Notes: generated from the letters alone by a model not told the origin. Shown: positions 16,464 through 24,674, counted from the stretch's first letter. The stretch: DNA of 64,000 bases from JAIXWP01 sp964428835 (GCA_964428835.1 CAYRZQ010000002.1:62001-126000), one strand, 5' to 3'. Numbers and translations: made by a program.

Positions 16464-17367
16464 GTTGAATGAGATTTATAAATATTGACTCCAAATCATT
16501 TTTTTCTATCGCGAGATGATGCACCTCACAATCTGCAAGCACCAGCATTCTGTTGATCCTCGCGATCTCTTCTGGCCTCATAGCTGGCAATTGAATGGCA
16601 TCATCTCTGAACATAAAACTGATACGATGCTCATCAAGAACAAGGCCTGCGCGTTCCATATCGTTCACTTTTAAATGCACGCGACCGGATGCTGATGAAA
16701 TTGCCTTCAATTCTTCGAGACTCCCTTCAAACTTCATACTACCATGATGGATGATCCCAATGTGTGAAGCCACCCGTTCTATTTCGCTCAGCAGATGACT
16801 TGACACAATGATGGAGATACCATGTTCGCTGTTGAGTTGTTTGAGTAAGTCACGAATCTCCAGAATGCCTTCTGGGTCGAGGCCATTGGTTGGTTCATCG
16901 AGTACAAGTAATGTTGGTTGATGCAGCAGCGCCACTGCTATTGCAAGGCGTTGTTTCATACCGAGGCTAAAATGACGCGCTGGTTTAGAACCTGTATTTT
17001 CAAGCCCCACCAATGCAAGTACCTCATTCAATCTTTTTTGCGAGACATTATACAGAACCCTCCAGACTTGGAGGTTTTCAATTGCTGAAAGATGACCATA
17101 GATTGAAGGACTCTCAATCAATGAACCAACGCGTCTGAGTATATTCGAACGATCAACATGAATATCTTCATTGAAAACGTGTACAGTGCCTGATTGATTT
17201 TTGAGCAGACCGAGTAAGATGCGAAGGGTTGTTGTCTTTCCCGCGCCATTCGGCCCCAGAAAACCGTAGATGCTTCCCTCTGGGACATTTAAATTTAGAT
17301 CTGAAAGGACGGGTGTTCCTTTTCGAAACGCCAACCCCACCTTCTCCATTTTAACGATTGCCTCCAT
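16453..17367 (-). CDS. ABC transporter ATP-binding protein (exporter type)
   Basis: The 304-residue protein has one nucleotide-binding domain: Walker A GPNGAGKTT near residue 38, signature FSLGMKQRLAIA near 134 and Walker B LLVLDEPTNGLDPEG near 153-167, with a switch His in SSHLLSEIE. The C-terminal about 90 residues form the extra domain seen in BcrA/NatA-like ATPases. It pairs with the permease downstream. The order ATPase-permease-LytS-LytR resembles bacitracin- or lantibiotic-response loci and sodium/drug exporter loci. No resistance is demonstrated by sequence. It is first in the operon. Confidence 0.9.
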   Translation of the reverse strand: MEAIVKMEKVGLAFRKGTPVLSDLNLNVPEGSIYGFLGPNGAGKTTTLRILLGLLKNQSGTVHVFNEDIHVDRSNILRRVGSLIESPSIYGHLSAIENLQVWRVLYNVSQKRLNEVLALVGLENTGSKPARHFSLGMKQRLAIAVALLHQPTLLVLDEPTNGLDPEGILEIRDLLKQLNSEHGISIIVSSHLLSEIERVASHIGIIHHGSMKFEGSLEELKAISSASGRVHLKVNDMERAGLVLDEHRISFMFRDDAIQLPAMRPEEIARINRMLVLADCEVHHLAIEKNDLESIFINLIQHEK

Positions 17368-17484
17368 AGCTGTTGAATTTGAGACAAACGTATGGTGTGC
17401 ATTTTGGAAGAATTATTTTAATCGGTGAAATGAAGAGAAAAATCGGTGAAGAGCGTGAAATTGGAAATTGGAAGTTCGACGCTA

Positions 17485-18816
17485 TCAACCCTCGTCTCCC
17501 ATCCACGCCCATTCTATAAATTTGATTTCCTCTAATTGCAACGAATTTATTTCACCTCGTTTTTCATACGGAATTTCAAATACCCCTACAATCGGAGCGG
17601 ACCCATACCAAGCCTCTCCGATATTTTTGTCCTTTATTAAAACCACATCGAATTGGCCATCTCGGTTATTTTTGTAGACCCTCAACACAAAAAATGCGAC
17701 ATCATCAATAAAGACTTTATCAAACATTAAAGCTTTACGGGTATATTCAAGATATAAACTTCTTGTTGAAACCGGAGTGATATCTGCATCCTTGTCAAAA
17801 TGTCGATGCAAGAGATTTTCAGCCATTCCAGAACCAACGAGTACATACCGAGCACTCAACGGCCCCAGAGAAAGATTTGAAGTAATTCTAATGAAAAGTG
17901 AAAGACTCAAGGGGAACCAGTAATCCTTGCGAAGGGTCAATCGCGTTATTCTAAAGACAACCACTGACATCACGAGCGCCATTCCAACAGTTGAAAAGAA
18001 TAATACACCCAAACCCGACTCAAAGCCCTCCGAAAAAATTGTAACCAAAACAGCAGCCCCGATTATAATACCATACCTCAAAGCTAACTTTTTTAATAAT
18101 TCATTACTATCAAAGTACTTTTGGTAACTAAAGTGCGGGGAGTTACAAATCGCACTATTGATAGTGCTAGCAAACCAGTTTACTACTATCATAAAATAGC
18201 CCGCAAGTAAAATTATTGCAGTTACCATTCTAAGGTCTTTGATGCTCAGGAGAGAATTAAAAACTCCATGGGAGAAAGAAGCCAACAAAAAAGTAAAGAA
18301 AAAAACTAAACCTGCGCCAATACCTTTCCTAAATAAAAATCGAATAACGCTATAAGCCAGCAATGAAGTGTTGAACAAGTGCGATACTGTTGAAAACAAA
18401 GCACGACTCACCAATGTCAACCCGGATGAATCAATGAAATATAAAACATTCTCTATCGCACTAAATCCGAGTGCTGAGGCACAAATTGCCATCACATAAT
18501 CGATTGGCTCCTCCAGAAATTTTTTAATAAATGGATAAGAGAAGATAAATGGTAAGAATTTCAAAAACTCTTCTACCATTCCTACTTCTACAATATTGTA
18601 CAATAGTATGCTTAAGGCGTCATCTCCCTTCTGTATAAAATGAAAATCGGGTGCGAAACGAGACCATGCAACAATAGGTAATACTGCGATTGCACCTAGT
18701 ACAAATTGACTAACGACTACTCCCAGATTGGATTTTTTAAAAATATCCAGCATTCGGAAATAATCTATCCAGACATAGGCAACATAAAGCGCGAACAAAA
18801 TATAGAAAGCTATCAT
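17485..18816 (-). CDS. PrsW-like intramembrane protease with an extra C-terminal domain
   Basis: This 443-residue protein has about eight membrane segments in the first 285 residues. The PrsW/glutamic-type CAAX-like signature residues are visible: EEFLK at 82-86, E122-N123 in GFSAIENVLYF, His146 in FSTVSHLFNT and His183 in FSHGVFNSLL. PrsW proteases cut membrane-bound anti-sigma factors or related proteins. The last about 150 residues form a soluble beta-rich domain with no known motif, making this longer than typical PrsW (about 220-300). It follows the ABC/LytSR operon's start by about 120 bases on the same strand and may not be part of it. Confidence 0.78.
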   Translation of the reverse strand: MIAFYILFALYVAYVWIDYFRMLDIFKKSNLGVVVSQFVLGAIAVLPIVAWSRFAPDFHFIQKGDDALSILLYNIVEVGMVEEFLKFLPFIFSYPFIKKFLEEPIDYVMAICASALGFSAIENVLYFIDSSGLTLVSRALFSTVSHLFNTSLLAYSVIRFLFRKGIGAGLVFFFTFLLASFSHGVFNSLLSIKDLRMVTAIILLAGYFMIVVNWFASTINSAICNSPHFSYQKYFDSNELLKKLALRYGIIIGAAVLVTIFSEGFESGLGVLFFSTVGMALVMSVVVFRITRLTLRKDYWFPLSLSLFIRITSNLSLGPLSARYVLVGSGMAENLLHRHFDKDADITPVSTRSLYLEYTRKALMFDKVFIDDVAFFVLRVYKNNRDGQFDVVLIKDKNIGEAWYGSAPIVGVFEIPYEKRGEINSLQLEEIKFIEWAWMGDEG

Positions 18817-18897
18817 CGTCGGTTTTTAGTAAAGGTTAAGCGTGCACGGCATCTTATTAGAACAATCTTAGGCTAAGATAGCATAATAGATGCTGAA

Positions 18898-19230
18898 TCA
18901 CTTCTTCCCCAAATGTTTCGTCCCCCAATGCGCCATGGCGGACAGGACGGGCTCGAGGCTTTGTCCCATAGGAGATAATCGATATTCCACGCGCGGTGGA
19001 ATCTCTTTGAACTGTTCGCGGATCACAAGATTGTCGCGCTCCAATTCTTTGAGCTGATCGGTCAATACTTTTCTTGAGATATTTGGAATGCGTGCGGCAA
19101 TTTCTCCAAAACGACGCGTGTCATTTCGCAAATAAAAAAGAATAATCGGCTTCCATTTTCCACCTATCAATTCTAAAAGTCCACTCACCGGACAAACCAA
19201 ATCATCTTTCTTTTTCCTATTGGTTACCAT
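18898..19230 (-). CDS. HxlR-family winged-helix transcriptional regulator
   Basis: The 110-residue protein shows the compact HxlR layout: a conserved Cys in LVCPVSGLLELIGGKWKP (Cys near 13), then LRNDTRRFGEIAARIPNISRKVLTDQLKELE, then a wing ending in PPRVEYRLSPMGQSLEPVL. Members often sense reactive electrophiles or oxidants through this Cys and repress a divergent oxidoreductase gene. That is the arrangement here: the next gene is divergent, an NmrA-like oxidoreductase, with palindromic sites in between. The ATG codons themselves contain GGTAACC, resembling the palindrome, so autoregulation is likely. Confidence 0.9.
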   Translation of the reverse strand: MVTNRKKKDDLVCPVSGLLELIGGKWKPIILFYLRNDTRRFGEIAARIPNISRKVLTDQLKELERDNLVIREQFKEIPPRVEYRLSPMGQSLEPVLSAMAHWGTKHLGKK

Positions 19231-19252
19231 TTTGTTCCTACCTTATTTGTCC

Positions 19253-19268
19253 GTTACCAATTGGTAAC
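19253..19268. promoter_or_regulatory. 16-base perfect palindrome, likely HxlR operator
   Basis: GTTACCAATTGGTAAC is an exact palindrome located 22 bases upstream of the HxlR start in the 109-base divergent gap. A related GTTAC-N5-GTAAC site is at 19293-19307 and a GGTTACC stretch lies at the HxlR start. Place, symmetry and repetition support regulator binding. Confidence 0.7.
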
Positions 19269-19292
19269 AGTTACTTTTTTAAACTATCATTA

Positions 19293-19307
19293 GTTACTTC
19301 GCGTAAC
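19293..19307. promoter_or_regulatory. Second HxlR-type site, GTTAC-N5-GTAAC
   Basis: The inverted repeat uses the same GTTAC/GTAAC half-sites as the palindrome at 19253-19268. It lies 33 bases before the oxidoreductase ATG, a suitable place to block its promoter. Confidence 0.6.
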
Positions 19308-19339
19308 AAATGTAATTATTAATTTAAAAAAACAAAACA

Positions 19340-20215
19340 ATGATTTTAGTAACTGGCGCCAACGGACATTTTGGGAGAGCCACCATTCACGCTCTAATAA
19401 ACAAAGGAAAAGCACCACAAAACATCAAAGCCCTCGTTCGCAAAGCTGAGGACAAGGCATACTGGGAGAACCAAGGTGTGAATGCTGTCATCGCTGACTA
19501 TAATGATTACGATTCATTAGTGAATGCATTTAAAGGTGTTTCAAAACTTCTTCTCGTGTCGAGCAACGATTTGTACAACAGAACAACACAACAACTTAAC
19601 GCAGTGCGCGCCGCAAAAGAGGCTGGAGTGCAGCATATAGTTTACACCAGCTTGCAGCGAAAAACAGAAGATTCATCATCGCCGCTTTGGGCTGTGGCAG
19701 ATTCTCATTTGAACACCGAAAAATCCATATTGGAGAGTGGTCTCAATTACACGATTTTAAAAAACAATTTATACCTCGATCTTCTTCCCGCTTTTGTAGG
19801 TGAAAATGTTTTTGACAACAACACCATTTACGTTCCCGCTGGTGATGGAAAAATTAGTGCAGTGCTTCGTTCTGAAATGGCAGAAGCTGCGGCACAAATT
19901 CTTATCTCTGACGGTCACGAAAATAAGATGTATGACTTCGTAAATGAGCAAAGTGTAGGCTACAAAGACATTGCAGAATTCTTAGGTAAAATTTCTGGAA
20001 AATCCATTCAATATCTCTCGCCATCATCAGAAGAATACATGGCAACCTTGACTGGATTCGGACTACCCAAAGAAATGATACACATCTTCACTGCCTTTGC
20101 GGTAGCGCAAGCCCAAGGCGAGCTAGACAAAACCAGCAGTGATTTCGCCACCATCCTCGGCCGCAAACCCACCTCCGTGCTGCAACACATAGAGTCGGTG
20201 TATAGCCGAGGTTAA
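19340..20215 (+). CDS. NmrA-like NAD(P)-binding oxidoreductase (QorB-like)
   Basis: The 291-residue protein starts with a Rossmann motif, VTGANGHFGRATI (about 4-16), and has the atypical short-chain dehydrogenase layout of NmrA/QorB proteins: YTSLQRK in the middle, and a C-terminal substrate part with LPKEMIHIFTAF. QorB-type enzymes reduce quinones with NADPH. The gene is divergent from an HxlR regulator, as is common for electrophile- or quinone-response pairs. Substrate is inferred. A regulatory NADP sensor without catalysis cannot be excluded. Confidence 0.85.
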   Translation: MILVTGANGHFGRATIHALINKGKAPQNIKALVRKAEDKAYWENQGVNAVIADYNDYDSLVNAFKGVSKLLLVSSNDLYNRTTQQLNAVRAAKEAGVQHIVYTSLQRKTEDSSSPLWAVADSHLNTEKSILESGLNYTILKNNLYLDLLPAFVGENVFDNNTIYVPAGDGKISAVLRSEMAEAAAQILISDGHENKMYDFVNEQSVGYKDIAEFLGKISGKSIQYLSPSSEEYMATLTGFGLPKEMIHIFTAFAVAQAQGELDKTSSDFATILGRKPTSVLQHIESVYSRG

Positions 20216-20264
20216 AAAAAGCTCAGAAAAGTCTATCTTCACGGCAGAAAAATTGATTTTACGG

Positions 20265-20936
20265 ATGAAGATTCAGAAGAGCACATTCGACTTTCTAAGC
20301 AAGTTGAAGAAGAATAATAATAAAGAATGGTTTGACGCCAATCGCCCCCTCTACGAGGGGGCTAAGGCGGATTTCACACAAGCAGTAGCAGACCTCATTA
20401 GCGGCATATCAAAATTTGATGACAACATCAAAGCTGCAGGACTCGATGCAAAAAAATGTGTTAACCGTATCAATCGTGACATTCGTTTTTCGAAGGACAA
20501 AACACCCTACAAAACAAACTTCTTCGCCATCATCAGTGAGGGTGGCAAGAAGAGTCATCTCGCTTCTTACTTCTTTCAATTAGTTCCTGGTGGAAGTTTT
20601 ATTGGAGGCGGCGTATACATGCCCGAACCTCCTCACCTACTCGACATTCGCAAGGAGATTCAATATGGATTGAAAGAATGGAAGAAGATTGTAGAAGACA
20701 AACAATTCCTCAAAGTCTATCCTGAAGGAGTGCAAGCACCTGAGATTCTAACGCGCGCACCTAAAGGATTTGAGCCCAATGATCCCGCCGATGAATACAT
20801 TCGTATGAAAGGATTTTATACCTACCTCGAAATTCCCGACGCCGACCTCATCAGTGGCAAAGCAGAAAAACAAATCCTCAAAGCCTTCGCCACCACGCAG
20901 CCTATGATTGATTTTATCAATAAAGGACTGAAGTAA
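20265..20936 (+). CDS. DUF2461 family protein
   Basis: The ATG at 20265 yields 223 residues. A TTG four codons upstream is possible. The N-terminal wording (FDFLSKLKKNNNKEWFDANRP), the central MCVNRINRDIRFSKDKTPYKT-like region and the GGGVYMPEPPHLLDIRKEI region are typical of the DUF2461/TIGR02453 family. Its biochemical role is not known to me. It is a soluble cytoplasmic protein, present as a single gene. It follows the oxidoreductase by 49 bases and may be co-transcribed. A hexamer-repeat tract begins right after its stop. Confidence 0.85.
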   Translation: MKIQKSTFDFLSKLKKNNNKEWFDANRPLYEGAKADFTQAVADLISGISKFDDNIKAAGLDAKKCVNRINRDIRFSKDKTPYKTNFFAIISEGGKKSHLASYFFQLVPGGSFIGGGVYMPEPPHLLDIRKEIQYGLKEWKKIVEDKQFLKVYPEGVQAPEILTRAPKGFEPNDPADEYIRMKGFYTYLEIPDADLISGKAEKQILKAFATTQPMIDFINKGLK

Positions 20937-20937
20937 A

Positions 20938-21031
20938 GAACGAGAACAAGAACAAGAACGAGAACGAGAACGAGAACAAGAACGAGAACGAGAACGAGAA
21001 CAAGAACGAGAACGAGAACGAGAACGAGAAT
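20938..21031 (+). repeat. Hexamer tandem repeat GAACGA/GAACAA
   Basis: About 15 uninterrupted six-base units of the form GAAC(G/A)A(G) follow the DUF2461 stop directly. The GAACAA and GAACGA variants alternate in a pattern that itself repeats (one A-type per two to three G-type units). Units lack spacers, so it is not a CRISPR. It is purine-rich on the strand of the preceding gene. Confidence 0.9.
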
Positions 21032-21170
21032 TTGGAGATTGGAGGTTGGAATTTGGAGTCCCGATAGCTATCGGGAGGAATTTGGACGTTGGAATTTAGA
21101 ATTGCGAATCCGTCACTCCGTCCCTCAGTAACTCAGTACCTCCATCCCTAACTAGTCACTAGTATCTAAT
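21032..21170. repeat. Continuation of the repeat island with an 18-base palindrome
   Basis: After the hexamers come TTGGAGATTGGAGGTTGGAATTTGG-type words given here in short units (TTGGAG, GGAATT). Then come the perfect palindrome at 21059-21076 and, near the convergent lipoprotein gene, pyrimidine-rich words (CTCCGTCCCTCAGTAACTCAG, ACTAGTCACTAG). The latter are the reverse complement of the words at 4282-4358 and 8430-8485. No gene is supported here. Confidence 0.8.
21059..21076. repeat. Perfect 18-base palindrome TCCCGATAGCTATCGGGA
   Basis: Every base is self-complementary. It sits inside the repeat island between two convergent genes. It could form a hairpin or cruciform or serve as a protein site. 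As a hairpin it has almost no loop, and no T run follows, so a simple terminator is unlikely. Confidence 0.8.
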
Positions 21171-21614
21171 TTAAAAGTTATCATAATACGTCCTGTCCTC
21201 TATGATCTTACCGTTTTTGAGTTTGAGGATGGAACAGATGGGGAGTTCGAAACGCACGCTGTCGGGTCCGGTGCCACTGGAAACGAATTCAACGATGACG
21301 GTGGTGGAATCAACGGCATAAGCACTCTTCAATTCATCTTTTAAGTCTGGAAATATGTTGGTCATTTCGGAATACTTAATTACAAAATCAGCCTTGCTTT
21401 GTTTGATGGGCTGCGTTCCGAACGATGGATCGAGAAATGTCGCATCATCTGCATAATAGTCTGACAATGCTTTCCAATCGTGGCGATTGAAAGTATCAAA
21501 ATATGACTTCGCGAAAGCTTGTCCATCAAAGCTTGCTTTTTTTTCTTCCACTTTCTTCTCCGCACAACCAGACAACGCAACGACCAAAGCCATTGCAACA
21601 ATAATATTTTTCAT
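21171..21614 (-). CDS. SnoaL-like (NTF2-fold) lipoprotein
   Basis: The 147-residue product has a lipoprotein signal (VVALSGC, Cys17 followed by AEKK) and a mature SnoaL/NTF2-like cone fold. The features are YFDTFNRHDWKALSDYYADD near residues 37-56, ATFLDPSFG and a C-terminal GKIIEDRTYYD. Such proteins can be small-molecule enzymes or binders. The active residues are not clear here. The fold call rests on the NRHDW...YYADDATF wording. It is flanked on both sides by repeat islands. Confidence 0.8.
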   Translation of the reverse strand: MKNIIVAMALVVALSGCAEKKVEEKKASFDGQAFAKSYFDTFNRHDWKALSDYYADDATFLDPSFGTQPIKQSKADFVIKYSEMTNIFPDLKDELKSAYAVDSTTVIVEFVSSGTGPDSVRFELPICSILKLKNGKIIEDRTYYDNF

Positions 21615-21639
21615 AGTAGTGAATTTTTTTGTGAATATA

Positions 21640-21874
21640 GGAAATAGTTACGGAGGGACGGAGGGACCGATAGGAAATAGGGAATAGGGAATGTGATATA
21701 GGGTTAAAGATAAACATTAATAGCCTGCCCATTCATGGGCAGGTGGGGAACATGGGAAACTGGAACTTGGAATTTGGAGTTTGGAATTTAGAATTGATCA
21801 TTGCGAATTAATTATTGCGAATTAGTCATCGCAAATTAGTCGCTCCGTACTTCAGTATCTCCGTACCTCCCTTC
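21640..21874. repeat. Repeat island between the SnoaL lipoprotein and mutS
   Basis: 21642-21690 holds GTTACGGAGGGACGGAGGGAC and ATAGGAAATAGGGAATAGGG words. 21723-21742 is a strong hairpin. 21755-21800 holds GGAACTTGGAATTTGGAG words. 21794-21830 holds three copies of an ATTGCGAATTA unit. 21838-21870 is pyrimidine-rich (CTCCGTACTTCAGTATCTC), that is, purine-rich on the mutS strand. These are the same words as in the other islands. No gene is seen. Confidence 0.8.
21723..21742. repeat. Hairpin CCTGCCCA-ttca-TGGGCAGG inside the repeat island
   Basis: Eight-base exact arms with a four-base loop. It lacks a T run directly after either arm, so it is not a classical terminator. It could still protect or end the mutS transcript. 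Confidence 0.65.
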
Positions 21875-24526
21875 CTATGGCTTGAGCAGTCGTTTGATTT
21901 CGTTGAGCTTCATGAGGGCTTCAACGGGGGTGAGGGTGTTGATGTCGAGGTGGATGATTTCGTCGCGGATCTGTTCGAGTAAGGGATCGTCGAGTTGGAA
22001 AAAACTCAATTGCACAGCAGCATCTTGCGCCACTTGTTTGATATTGCCATTGAGATTTTCTTTCGAATGTGATTTCTCCAATTGCACCAATACTTCTTTC
22101 GCACGATCCACCACTTTCGATGGCATGCCCGCCAATTTCGCTACGTGAATACCAAAGCTGTGATTGCTGCCGCCTTGAGCCAACTTGCGCAAGAAGATGA
22201 TGCGCTGCCCTACTTCTTTTACACTCACATTAAAATTGCGAATGCGTTTGAAGATTCCCTCCATTTCATTCAACTCATGATAATGGGTGGCAAATAGCGT
22301 CTTCGCTTTATAACGCGGATGTTCGTGTACAAACTCCGCTATCGACCAAGCGATGGAGATACCATCATAAGTGCTCGTACCGCGTCCTATTTCATCGAGT
22401 AATATCAAACTGCGATCGCTCAAATTGTTGAGGATACTTGCAGTCTCATTCATTTCTACCATGAAGGTAGATTCACCACTCGAAATATTATCACTCGCGC
22501 CAACGCGCGTAAATATTTTATCTACAATTCCAATATCCGCCGATGATGCAGGCACAAACGATCCCACTTGCGCCATCAATGTGATGAGCGCAGTCTGACG
22601 CAACACAGCAGACTTACCCGACATGTTGGGACCAGTAATCATCATGATTTGCTGCGTCTCATTATCGAGATAAATATCATTGCTCACATATTCTTCTCCC
22701 GCAGGCAACGAACGTTCGATCACTGGATGGCGACCATTCAAAATCTTCAACACTTTGCTGTCATTCACCGACGGCTTCACGTAATTGTATTTCACAGCCA
22801 CCTTAGCAAACGACATCAAACAATCCACACGTGCCAACAATTGTGCATTCAATTGAATCGATGATGTGTATTCCATAATTGCCGCCACCAACTCGTTGAA
22901 AATACGAAACTCAATTGAACCGATTTTTTCTTCAGCTCCCAAAATTTTCGTTTCGTATTCTTTCAGCTCTTCGGTGATATAGCGTTCCGCTTGTGTGAGC
23001 GTTTGCTTGCGAATCCAGTCGGCAGGTACTTTATCCTTGTGCGTGTTTCGCACTTCGAGATAATAACCGAATACATTATTATACGAAATTTTTAGCGAAG
23101 GAATTTCTGTACGCTCTGCTTCGCGTTGTTGTATTTGTAGTAAATAATCTTTTCCCTTGAATGCAAGATTTCGCAACTCATCCAACTCCGCATCCACACC
23201 TTCTGCAATCACTTGTCCTTTATTCATGGCAATCGGCGGATCATGATGAATCTCGCGACGAATGCGATTGGCAATGTCTTCACAAGGATTCAATTGATTT
23301 CCGATAGCAACCAACTCTTGATTTTTCGATTGCAAACACATTTCTTTGATAGGCGCAATGGCATCGAGTGCGCGACGAATCTGTTGTACTTCGCGTGGAT
23401 TGATGCGGCCCACAGCAACTTTAGAAATAAGTCTTTCTAAGTCTCCTATATGTTTTAGCTCAGTGCTTAGATTTTCTAAGACTTCGCTATGATGATTAAA
23501 ATAATCTACTACTGCAAGTCGCTGCTCGATGAGCGAAACTTCTTTCAACGGCAAGAGAATCCAGCGACGCAATAGGCGGCCACCCATTGGACTTACTGTT
23601 TCATCCAGTATATCCACCAGTGTTTTTGCATTCTCATGCACGCTGCTCACCAACTCAAGATTTCGAATGGTGAATTTATCGAGCCACACATATCGATCTT
23701 CCTCAATGCGGCCCAGCGTGCTGATGTGCGCTACTTTGTCGTGTTGCGTTTCTGCGAGATAATGCATGATCGCACCCGCAGCCATCACACCGAGGTTCAA
23801 CTCTTCCACACCAAAACCTTTGAGTGATTTGGTGCCAAAGTGTTTGGTCAAAATTTCTTCTGCAAATTCTTTAGTGAATACCCATTCATCCAAACGGAAC
23901 GTGTAGAAACGATCACCGATGGTATTTTTAAAAGTCTGATCAAATTGTTTTTGATACAAGACCTCATTCGGACGGAAACTCTGAATGAGTTTGTCCACAT
24001 ATTCTATCGAACCTTGAGCTGCAAGAAATTCGCCTGTAGAAATATCTAAAAAAGCAACACCCGCATTACCAGGTGCATTGTTGTTGCCAGTGAAAGCCAC
24101 GGCAGCAACGAAATTATTCGACGAAGCGTCGATCGTTTTATCGTTATAAGAAACACCTGGCGTGACCAGTTCAGTGATGCCGCGTTTTACAATTTTCTTC
24201 GTGAGTTTTGGATCTTCGAGTTGATCGCAAATCGCAACGCGATTGCCAGCCTTAACGAGTTTGGGCAAATACGTGTCGAGGCTATGATGAGGAAAGCCCG
24301 CAAGCTCCACATATGCTGCAGCGCCGTTTTTTCTTTTGGTAAGCGTGATGCCCAAAATTTTAGAAGCACGAATGGCGTCTTCGCCAAAGGTCTCGTAAAA
24401 ATCACCGACTCTGAAAAGCAATAAAGCATCTGGATAGCGCGCTTTTATTCCGTTGTATTGCTTCATCAACGGGGTTTCCACCACTCCATCATTCACGGCG
24501 CTGATATGTTCGTTTTCTTGTTTCAC
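21875..24526 (-). CDS. mutS: DNA mismatch repair protein MutS
   Basis: The 883-residue protein has all MutS parts: the mismatch-binding N-terminus with LLFRVGDFYETFGEDA near residue 38 (the Phe-x-Glu wedge is FYE), the core/lever domain, and the ABC-type ATPase with Walker A GPNMSGKS near 627, a signature region with STFMVEMNETASIL, and Walker B LILLDEIGRGTSTYDG. It binds mispaired DNA and starts repair with MutL. Length is typical of bacterial MutS. The start is GTG at 24526. An internal ATG at residue 21 would also keep all domains. It is transcribed after clpX but separated from it by a terminator. Confidence 0.98.
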   Translation of the reverse strand: MKQENEHISAVNDGVVETPLMKQYNGIKARYPDALLLFRVGDFYETFGEDAIRASKILGITLTKRKNGAAAYVELAGFPHHSLDTYLPKLVKAGNRVAICDQLEDPKLTKKIVKRGITELVTPGVSYNDKTIDASSNNFVAAVAFTGNNNAPGNAGVAFLDISTGEFLAAQGSIEYVDKLIQSFRPNEVLYQKQFDQTFKNTIGDRFYTFRLDEWVFTKEFAEEILTKHFGTKSLKGFGVEELNLGVMAAGAIMHYLAETQHDKVAHISTLGRIEEDRYVWLDKFTIRNLELVSSVHENAKTLVDILDETVSPMGGRLLRRWILLPLKEVSLIEQRLAVVDYFNHHSEVLENLSTELKHIGDLERLISKVAVGRINPREVQQIRRALDAIAPIKEMCLQSKNQELVAIGNQLNPCEDIANRIRREIHHDPPIAMNKGQVIAEGVDAELDELRNLAFKGKDYLLQIQQREAERTEIPSLKISYNNVFGYYLEVRNTHKDKVPADWIRKQTLTQAERYITEELKEYETKILGAEEKIGSIEFRIFNELVAAIMEYTSSIQLNAQLLARVDCLMSFAKVAVKYNYVKPSVNDSKVLKILNGRHPVIERSLPAGEEYVSNDIYLDNETQQIMMITGPNMSGKSAVLRQTALITLMAQVGSFVPASSADIGIVDKIFTRVGASDNISSGESTFMVEMNETASILNNLSDRSLILLDEIGRGTSTYDGISIAWSIAEFVHEHPRYKAKTLFATHYHELNEMEGIFKRIRNFNVSVKEVGQRIIFLRKLAQGGSNHSFGIHVAKLAGMPSKVVDRAKEVLVQLEKSHSKENLNGNIKQVAQDAAVQLSFFQLDDPLLEQIRDEIIHLDINTLTPVEALMKLNEIKRLLKP

Positions 24527-24530
24527 CTTT

Positions 24531-24572
24531 TATAAAAAAGCAAAACTGCCGCCTCAATAAAGAAGACGGCAG
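24531..24572 (-). terminator. Terminator after clpX
   Basis: On the minus strand CTGCCG...CGGCAG forms the closing stem of a hairpin with an AT-rich loop. It is followed by TTTTGCTTTTTT. It lies about 100 bases past the clpX stop and just before the mutS start. Confidence 0.75.
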
Positions 24573-24674
24573 CTTCGCTAATCATGTAAAAATCGTTGAG
24601 TCAAACGTACTACGTAACCTGAAAATTCCTACTCGTAGTTTTCAACAAAAAACCAACAAAAAAGACAGGCAAAA

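Noticed and set aside
20938..21031. Possible CRISPR array
   Set aside because: Units are six bases, uninterrupted and without unique spacers; no cas genes are present in the window.
4278..21874. Insertion sequence or transposon remnants in the repeat islands
   Set aside because: No transposase fragments, no terminal inverted repeats with target duplications; the content is short words repeated in tandem.
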